A DNA stretch of 64,000 nt from Liquidambar formosana. Taxonomy: Eukaryota; Streptophyta; Magnoliopsida; Saxifragales; Altingiaceae. The notes beneath the pieces were generated by a model. That model saw only the letters and a list, made by a program, of their open reading frames with translations. It was not told the DNA's origin and made no database searches. Made by a program: the position numbers and the translations under genes. Shown piece by piece: positions 57,041-64,000 of this stretch. The DNA lies in NCBI GenBank assembly GCA_039720395.1, contig CM077827.1, positions 16,603,822 through 16,667,821 of the forward strand. Direction: 5' to 3'. Position 1 is the first letter of the stretch, and each line of letters starts with the position of its first letter.

Positions 57041-57600
57041 TGGTGTTACCTCGTACTATTCGCCAGTTGTCACTGGCAAAGTATGGGAAGACCTTTCATC
57101 GAACGAAGTTCGGTGTAAGCTATGGATACCTTGTACTATTCACCAGTTGTCACTGGTACAGTATGGGAAGACCTTTCATCGAACGAAGTTCGATGTAAGC
57201 TATGGATACCTTGTACTATTCACCAGTTGTCACTGGTACAGTATGGGAAGACCTTTCATCGAACGAAGTTCGATGTAAGTTATGGATACCTCGTACTATT
57301 CGCCAGTTGTCACTGGCATAGTATGGGAAGACCTTTCATCGAACGAAGTTCGATGTAAGCTATGGATACCTCGTATTATTCACCAGTTGTCACTGGTGCA
57401 GTATGGGATGTGATTACCTTGATAATTGAGTAATAACCTTGACGGTTTGAATGTGAGAAGGATGTATCTTTCTCATATTTTGGGATGGCCTTGATGGCAT
57501 AATGTTACCTCGTACCATTCGCCAGTTGTCACTGGCATAGAATTGGAAGACCTTTCATCGAACGAAGTTCGATGTAACCTGTGGATACCTCATCTTGTTC
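57041..57600 (+). repeat. 80-bp tandem repeats with covarying hairpins (element B 3' UTR)
   Basis: 'tatggatacc' recurs at 57121, 57201, 57281 and 57361, an exact 80-bp period. A short unit of the other array interrupts at about 57405-57500. Each unit has a stem GCCAG/CTGGC or ACCAG/CTGGT around TTGTCA and a second hairpin CGAAC-GAA-GTTCG. A 78-codon frame at 57122-57358 merely crosses the repeats in shifting frames and is not a gene. Confidence 0.9.
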
Positions 57601-57768
57601 CCCAGTGAAACTGGTATACAGCATGAGAGGAGTTCTGTAGAACTTATGAAGAGTACCTTTGTGCTTGTGTATGATGAATTCGAAGAATTCAATGATATGT
57701 TCACCCTCTTTTCCCCAGTGGGTCTTGATTAAATCAATTCCCCGGGCAAAAATGGGTTGTTCTTTTGG

Positions 57769-57803
57769 TCATTGGCTTGCAAGTGAAACTTGCTCACCAA
57801 TGA
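57769..57803 (+). repeat. Hairpin abutting the polypurine region (element B)
   Basis: TCATTGG/CCAATGA enclosing GCAAGT-GAA-ACTTGC, eight bases from the 3' LTR. It is identical in layout to 1113-1147 in element A. Confidence 0.75.
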
Positions 57804-57811
57804 GGGGCTTC
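57803..57811 (+). other. Candidate polypurine tract (element B)
   Basis: AGGGGCTTC directly before the LTR start TGTC at 57812, the tail of 'aatgaggggcttc'. The purine run is short (GAGGGG), so this is a positional call. Confidence 0.45.
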
Positions 57812-60800
57812 TGTCACACCCCATTTTTGTCACCTTAGCTAGGGTTTGTCATTGCATGTGTCTTTTTGTTTCCTTTTTGAGTCTAGTCTTTTGCATTGAG
57901 TTTCTAGGGTCCTAAGGATGGTGTCTATGAATTTTGGTTCGATTTGGAGTTGATCTCGAGGGTTAATTAGAACTTTTGTGACTTGAGGGGCATAATCGTC
58001 TTTTTGATCACAAACTTTCCATTTGACCTTGAAATGATCTCCAAGTTGCCAATTGGAGTTCATATGGTTGTATTTGAGGTATTTGTGGGTTCAATTCGAT
58101 GAATTGAAGGTTCGGGATTAGAATGGCTCAATAAGGCTCAGGTTGGCTAAAAGACCTACTTCGGGTTAGCTCGAATTGGTTCATGATTTTCACTCTATGA
58201 CTACTCATTTGACCTTGATTGGTCTTGATTTCATCCCCAAATGTGTTTAGGGAGGTTGAATTTCGAATTGGAAAGCATTCGGTGCAACCCTATGTGCATA
58301 CCTAAGCTAAGCGATGGTGAGGCATAGCGGTTAACCACCTTTGTAGGACCCAACCATGCAGCCATGGCTAGGGTTTCTCACCCTCAAGTGACTCAAATTA
58401 CATTCCCCTTCGAAACACGGTCGTTTTGGCTTTCGTTTCGTCAAAATCGGAGTTGATTTGGGCCCTAAAACACATTTGGAAGTCGAAGGGGTCAAATTTG
58501 GGCTGAAGCTGACATGGCCTCGGGTGACCACCCAGGCCTGGGCGGCTAGCCGCCTGGGCCCAGGCTGCTAGCCGCCCAGCCCCAGGTGGTCACCCAAGCC
58601 ACTTTCCTTTTTTGAGCCTTGACGCGGCTCCCACCCTATTTTCTCGGATTTGCTCGCCTTTGGCCGCCATTTAACCCTAATTTCAGCCCTTTTTGACCTA
58701 CTTGAGCCCCAAGGTAACCTCTAAGAGCCCTTGGATCAATCCCTAGGGTTTTAATCCCAACCATTGAGGGTTTCCCCTCAATCCCTATAAATACCCCCTT
58801 ATACTTCAGCAATAGGGAGGCACTTGGGGGGACACTTTGGAGGCACTTTGGTGAGACTTGGAGGCTATGGCAACCATCCTTAGGGTAGTTTAACCTAAAC
58901 TTAGAGTGAGAGAGTGTGAGAGAAAGCTTGAAGGAAGGCTGGAGCATTGCTTGAAGGCTTGAAGGAGGTTGTTTCCAGCAGTACACAAGAGAAGGAGGAC
59001 TCCCTACAGCAGCAAAAGGATACTTCACCATAGGTATTCCCCCCTTCCTCCTCTTCTCTCTTTTAAAGTTAGGGTTTTTGCATAGAATAGGATGATTGCA
59101 TATCAAATCTTGTGTTTTTATCATGTCTTATTGCTTCCATGCATGTTTAGGATCATATTTGTGGGCTGTTTAGTATGCTAGGATGTTATTCCATGTGATT
59201 TACTGCATGTTTGGGACTTTAGGGTTTCTTAGGTGCTTAAAATGGTTTTCTGCATGAAATAACTCTTTGGTATATTAGAGCTTGTGTTTTTATCATGTCT
59301 TGTTGCTTCCATGCATGTTTAGGATCATATTTGTGGGCTGTTTAGTATGCTAGGATGTTATTCCATGTGATTTACTGCATGTTTGGGACTTTAGGGTTTC
59401 TTAGGTGCTTAAAATGGTTTTCTGCATGAAATAACTCTTTGGCATATTAGAGCTTATGTTTTTATTGTGTTTTGTTGCTTCCATTGGAATGTATGCATGA
59501 TTAGGATAATATTTATGGCCTGTTTAGTATGCTAGGATGCTATTCCATGTGATTTACTGCATGTTTAGGATTCTAGGGTTTCTCTTGTGCTGAAATTAGG
59601 CTTTTACTTAGAATAGCTATATTTCATGTGCAAGCTTGTGTTTTTTTCATGTGTGGATGCTTCTATTGATTAATATGCATGATTAGCATGATGTCTATGA
59701 TGGGCTTTGCATGATTTAAAGTTATTCAATGTGTTTTTTAGCACAATTGTGATTCTAGGGTTTTTATCATCCTTGTGTGAGTTTAGTTGCATATAGCATG
59801 ATAGCTTAGGGTTTTTCTTTGTGTTTTCTTCATAGTTGACATATATGTGCTGCATATTTGATAGCTATGACATTTTTCTGCATTCATAGTAGTTGATTTT
59901 AGGGTTTTTTGCATGTCATTGCATGTAGGGTTGAATTAGGGCTTCAGTTAGCTTATGATTCATGTTGTTGCATGACTTGTGGTTGATTTTAAGCCTTATT
60001 TCAGTTCTGTCCAGATTAGTTATTTGTCCTTGATATGATATTTTGAGCATGTGTTAGCCCATGTTTGGGCATGATAATGGCTTGATTTGGAATCTAGCTT
60101 GTTTGGTTGGCATTTTTGGTATGTTTGCATGGAAATTGCAGGTGCTTTGACAGGTACAACAGGTGCAACTACCCCACCAATGTGGGGTGGTTATTTTGGC
60201 TATTGTGAGATGAAATCTTACAAATAAGGTAATTACCCTATGCAATAGGGTGGTTACTTTGACAGGTTGCTTTTGCTTAAGGTAAGTAGGGTGTGAGGGT
60301 GCCCCAATTCACCCTTCTTTCCTTTCCTTGAAACTTTCCCTTTCTCCCCCCCTAGGGTTGTTTCCTAATAGAGGGGTATGGTAGATTCTATAGTTTCCTT
60401 TCAATAAAGAATACCTTTTAAATCAAAGTTTCCATCTTTTATCAAATTCCATACTTACCAAAAACCTTTTGAGAATCGTTCATTTTTGGAAGCTTACCAT
60501 GTTTTACTTGAAAGGAAACTTAGGGTTTACCATAGGCCTTGATTAGGTTATAACCCTATTCCCTTTCGAACTACGTGGACTTTGATCCATGTATTTCCAT
60601 ACATGGTACGTAGGCGCTCTTCGTGATGTTCAAGTCCGCCCTAGGATACTAAGTATCCTAGGTTTTCTTCTCCCCCCTCTTTCTTTTTTCTGTTTTTTCT
60701 TTGATTTACATGATTATATGGATGAATGAATGAATGATATGCATGCTGTCTTGTGATGATAACTGTTGATTTATGTGTGATTAAGACTTTGATTTAGCCC

Positions 60801-61119
60801 AATTAAATTAAGAGACCGTTTAGGGCGATATGGGTGCCTATAGGCTTTGCCTAGAACCTTCCCATATCGTAACTTAGCCTCCGAATCCCCGAATTCTCTG
60901 GTTTCCAAAAGATCATTTGCCTTTCCATTTTTAAATATGGAGTCAATCTTTTGTTTTCCTAAAACAAAACTGTTTTTAGGGTTTTCCTTGTTTCCTTTAA
61001 AAAATAAGGTGGCGACTCCTTTCTTTTTCCAAACCCATTCGTGGGCCCTCTTTTCCTGGGTCCACAGATTGGCGACTTTTAAACCCTCCTGTGGGCCTCA
61101 ACCATTTCTGGGGTTCACA
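57812..61119 (+). repeat. 3' LTR of Tat element B
   Basis: 3308 bp, about five differences from the 5' LTR (for example near 58354, 58592, 58871, 59519 and 59648). It includes a palindrome at 58519-58598 and a TATA box at 58786-58792. It is followed by the TSD GTAAC and the rest of solo LTR R4. Confidence 0.97.
58519..58598. promoter_or_regulatory. GC-rich palindrome in the 3' LTR of B
   Basis: As at 41067-41146 but with one arm base changed (CACCCAAG instead of CACCCGAG). Confidence 0.7.
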
Positions 61120-61634
61120 GTAACTATGGTGTCTCAGGTCTAAGGATTACTTGTACCACTATAACATTGAGAAACTGATTGACAGGCAGGTTAAAACTCC
61201 GTTCAGTTTATCTCAAATCTTTGGTCACATTCAGTGTACCTATTCTATTAACAGGCACCCACCTGTTGGTTGTAGTGTCTCCACACAAATAGCTTGAGAC
61301 CAGCTATCCTCCTATAGAGTCAACCTAACAAGTGCTAGTCCTATGGTTCATTACTGTCCATCATAGTGAACCTTCAACTAGGAATGATTTAGGAGTTTAG
61401 TACAGAGATATATTTACAGTCTCATAATTACAACTCTTTGTAATTCAATATTCTCAACTCTAACTCCTTGGACATATTATGTAAATATAAATGATGCATA
61501 CAAACATAATAGAATAAGCCCTTTTATTAAATCAATAATAAATGTGACATACATAAATGAAATCAAATGATTGTTCCTTTATCCCTAAACAATCATCTCT
61601 ATGATTGGCTCTAGGGCATAACTCTAACAGTAGG

Positions 61635-61899
61635 TGATCGTAAAATAAACCATTCGTAACATGCATGCTTTCTTGAAAAACTTCTCTAAGCTTTCAAGTC
61701 CTTCAATCTGCTCCCTTGGCTTGATGGTCTCCACCATTGGCTTGTTGGTCTCCACCATTGGCTTGTTGGGCTCCATCATACTCCTTTGGGTCCACCATGC
61801 TCCTTAGTGCGTTCTCGATTACATAACATTTACATAATATATAGAAAGGGATACATAAGGGGAATGTGGGGTACATAAGAGAATGATAGAGAGAGAGAG
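61635..61899 (-). other. R1 internal piece between R4 and R5
   Basis: R1 resumes with 'tgatcgtaaaataaacc' and matches 12050-12300 of R2. It carries a roughly 24-bp tandem duplication (about 61728-61775) also seen in C. It is cut by R5 in a GA-rich run. No gene. Confidence 0.75.
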
Positions 61900-63503
61900 T
61901 GTTGGGAATCATACAAGAGGGAAGAATAGAAGTGCGGAATATAAAAATTTTTCCCTTTGATTCCACAGCCCATGAATCTAACTATGCATATACAAAATCA
62001 AACCCTAGCTATGAAGAGGGTTAGAACACTTACAGAATTTTTGTCTTCTCCTTTTTGCTCCAAGCTTTGATTTCGGACAGCGGTGAATGAGCAGCCCCAG
62101 TGTGCTGCCTCCAACAGTATCCACACCTAGCTAGAGCTCCAAGTCCTTTCCACCTTTTCCTTCTTGTTGCTAGTGTAGGAGAAGAGAGGAGAGAGAGAGA
62201 GGGAGGCTGGAAAATTTCGGCCAGCCCTTGGGGTTTCTTCTTGTGATGATGTCACACATCATAAAGTGTGACTTATATAGTCCACACTAGGGGGGCCGGC
62301 CATAGGGGGAAACCCTATTAGGGTGTGATGCAATTTCTCTAAATTGCACAATAACCCCTATAAATTATATCAAATATAAATAGGCCTCAAAGAACTATTC
62401 TTTATGCACTCATACCCTTTCTCTCATAGACTTTAAAGCTCATCTTGCATGATCAGTGTGTGACCCATTGGGTTCACATCATCAAGTAGTAGGAATAGCA
62501 CGAGGTGTGCACAATGGAACTCTTTCCATTTAGGGTCTAATTGGAACTCCTTCCAATTCCCTAATTGATTATAACTCACTTATATCAATTAGGGCTTCTA
62601 CTAACCATGAATAACACCTAGCATATGGTTCATGGTGTCGTCCTTAATGAAGTGAATATGTATCTATCAAAGAACCCTTCTGTTATAGTTTATAGGTTAC
62701 AATTGCATCCTTCCATTTACACAATGTCTCCAATTGAACTAATAGGACATGGAAGTCTGTCAAGTCCCTAGTTCAATTACTTTATACTCATTCATAAATA
62801 TCAACTCAATGATGAACTTATGGAAACTCCTTTCCATATTCACACTGCCATGGCCATGGACTGAATGAGTTATATTATGAATGATATATGAGACATTCTC
62901 TCTCTTTTTCCTGAGAGTAATGGATTCCTTGTCGATCGCTCATATGCCTTCATACATATAGCAATAGGGCCAATGAACACCTTTACAGACCCATGAATAG
63001 AATCTGCACTTAGTGTTATCAAACTTCTAAAGCTACATGCATAAGGTAACTATGGTGTCTCAGGTTAAAACTCCATTCAGTTTATCTCAAATCTTTGGTC
63101 ACATTAAGTGTACCTATTCTATTAACAGGCACCCACCTGTTGGTTGTAGTGTCTCCACACAAATAGCTTGAGACCAGCTATCCTCCTATAGAGTCAACCT
63201 AACAAGTGCTAGTCCTATGGTTCATTACTGTCCATCATAGTGAACCTTCAACTAGGAATGATTTAGGAGTTTAGTACAGAGATATATTTACAGTCTCATA
63301 ATTACAACTCTTTGTAATTCAATATTCTCAACTCTAACTCCTTGGACATATTATGTAAATATAAATGATGCATACAAACATAATAGAATAAGCCCTTTTA
63401 TTAAATCAATAATAAATGTGACATACATAAATGAAATCAAATGATTGTTCCTTTATCCCTAAACAATCATCTCTATGATTGGCTCTAGGGCATAACTCTA
63501 ACA
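61900..63503 (-). repeat. 3' LTR of copia element R5
   Basis: 1604 bp, close to R4 but 50 bp shorter. The missing stretch lies at about 63064 between two CAGG words, which points to a deletion at short direct repeats. Confidence 0.9.
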
Positions 63504-63517
63504 ATCTCCCACTTGCA

Positions 63518-64000
63518 TTATAGCCAATCCACAATGTATCTAATACCCATTTCCTGTCTGTGGTGATCCAACTGCTCTTGGGTCATAGCTTTAGTGAAGG
63601 GATCTGCTACATTTTCTGTTGTGTGAATCTTCTAGAGTTTTAGGTGCCATGTTTTTAGACAACTTGATTCCATGCCTAACAGGAATTAGACCTCTTTTGG
63701 AATCTTCTAAATTGAACCTTTTCAATATTTTGTCTATGTACAATGATTGGGAGAGACCTAGCATCCTTTTAGATCTATCTCTATAGACCTTTATTCCCAT
63801 AATATAGGATGCTTCTCCCAAATCTTTCATGGAGAAATTCTGTGAAAGCCACTCTTTCACTTTTGATAACGTTTCTACTTTATTCCCGATAAGTAGAATG
63901 TCATCAACATATAGGACCAGGAAGGTAATCGCACTCCCACTAACTTTCTTGTACACACATGGTTCATCCATATTCTGTAGGAAACCAAACGATTTGATTG
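63518..64000 (-). pseudogene. R5 copia reverse transcriptase, partial, with RNase H deletion
   Basis: Minus strand, open to the window edge. About 136 codons of RT are readable: IKSFGFLQNMDEPCVYKK, the catalytic YVDDILLIGN, NFSMKDLGEASYIMGIKVY, LGLSQSLYIDKILKRFN and RHGIKLSKNMAPKT. The text then jumps near 63630 directly to the end of RNase H in another frame (VADPFTKAM, then GIRYIVDWL and stop at 63518). Most of RNase H is therefore deleted and the join shifts frame. RT itself looks intact with all catalytic residues here, unlike in R1-R3 and C. This copy is defective but close to a coding relative that could have supplied enzymes. Confidence 0.85.

Larger units (their letters stand above)
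40360..61119 (+). mobile_element. Tat-type Ty3/gypsy element B, complete, 20.76 kb
   Basis: Flanked by GTAAC at 40355-40359 and 61120-61124. LTRs are at 40360-43667 and 57812-61119, both exactly 3308 bp with about five differences by eye. Order: 5' LTR, primer site, gag-protease, pol with two RNase H domains, poly(A) tract, two genes on the opposite strand, hairpin repeat arrays, 3' LTR. The second RNase H between the first one and integrase, and the absence of a chromodomain, place it in the Tat/Ogre group. It is a recent insertion into solo LTR R4. Confidence 0.97.
39211..61629 (-). repeat. Copia solo LTR R4, split by Tat element B
   Basis: Pieces 39211-40359 and 61125-61629 form one LTR of about 1654 bp. 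It is bounded by GTAGG at 39206-39210 and 61630-61634; the empty site is readable in R2 near 12046. No internal copia sequence is left, so it is a solo LTR produced by LTR-LTR recombination after insertion. It is of the subfamily starting TGTTGGGAATCATACAAG, shared with R5, not with R1-R3. Confidence 0.9.
4674..64000 (-). mobile_element. Copia element R1, outermost host of the nest, partial
   Basis: R1 starts with its 3' LTR (4674-6321) and continues in pieces between later insertions: 6322-6612, 26015-26398, 36103-39210 and 61635-61899. Each junction is confirmed because the pieces join after removing one TSD copy and match the uninterrupted copies R2 and R3. About 4.05 kb of its roughly 6.4-kb internal part is present; its 5' end and 5' LTR lie to the right of the window. 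The left flank TTTGG (4669-4673) is the expected TSD. It belongs to the same family as R2, R3 and C. Confidence 0.85.
61900..64000 (-). mobile_element. Copia element R5, partial (runs off the window)
   Basis: The 3' LTR lies at 61900-63503, then a reverse polypurine tract and pol on the minus strand to the window end. It is the same subfamily as solo LTR R4 (TGTTGGGAATCATACAAG start, TAACTCTAACA end). It is inserted in R1; the left TSD should be GAGAG (61895-61899), with the right copy outside the window. Confidence 0.85.

Noticed and set aside
57122..57358. 78-codon open frame over the 80-bp repeats
   Set aside because: The repeat period is not a multiple of three, so the frame passes through successive units in different frames. 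There is no motif.
63518..64000. R5 reverse transcriptase as an active gene
   Set aside because: The frame runs out of register at the RNase H deletion near 63630, so this copy cannot make a full polyprotein.

Overview
The window is repeat-rich nuclear DNA from a flowering plant. I infer this from plant LTR-retrotransposon families (Ty1/copia with an initiator-tRNA-Met primer site; Ty3/gypsy of the Tat type with a second RNase H), a plant mobile domain (PMD) gene with short GT-AG introns, and AT-rich non-coding sequence. I saw no rRNA or tRNA gene, no CRISPR array and no ordinary single-copy host gene. The species cannot be named from the sequence.

The whole window resolves into a nest of LTR elements whose borders are fixed by 5-bp target-site duplications (TSDs). 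(0) 1-4228 is the 3' end of Tat element A, apparently inserted in an older Tat LTR (D, 4229-4673). (1) Copia element R1 (minus orientation) starts at 4674 and runs past the right edge. (2) R1 is split by R2 (6613-26009, TSD GGAAC), R3 (26399-36097, TSD ATCAG), the solo LTR R4 (39211-61629, TSD GTAGG) and R5 (from 61900). (3) R2 is itself split by copia element C in plus orientation (13377-23078, TSD GTGAG). R4 is split by Tat element B (40360-61119, TSD GTAAC). Between-LTR differences counted by eye (R2 about 0.8%, C about 0.6%, R3 about 0.3%, B about 0.15%) agree with this order.

The copia copies R1, R2, R3 and C belong to one family: about 9.7 kb long with 1.66-kb LTRs. Their pol is a ruin carrying the same stop codons in every copy and no gag is visible, so they look non-autonomous and must have been copied in trans. 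Their internal region carries three hairpins around one shared loop sequence, and one stem shows compensatory changes between copies. R5 is a sister subfamily with a much better preserved reverse transcriptase.

Tat element B (20.76 kb, 3308-bp LTRs) is the main coding unit: gag-protease (44403-47342) and pol (RT, RNase H, second RNase H, integrase; 47602-50961) on the plus strand. Between integrase and the 3' LTR, on the opposite strand, lie two plant genes: a PMD-like/DUF7745-type gene with one frameshift (51312-52597) and an apparently complete seven-exon PMD gene of about 580 codons (53051-55709). The same GC-rich palindrome lies upstream of the TATA box or TATA-like site of the LTR and of both antisense genes. 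The 3' untranslated part is an array of 80-bp repeats, each holding hairpins whose stems change in a compensatory way. These three signals (antisense intron-bearing cargo, shared palindrome, covarying hairpin arrays) are the most interesting content of the window.
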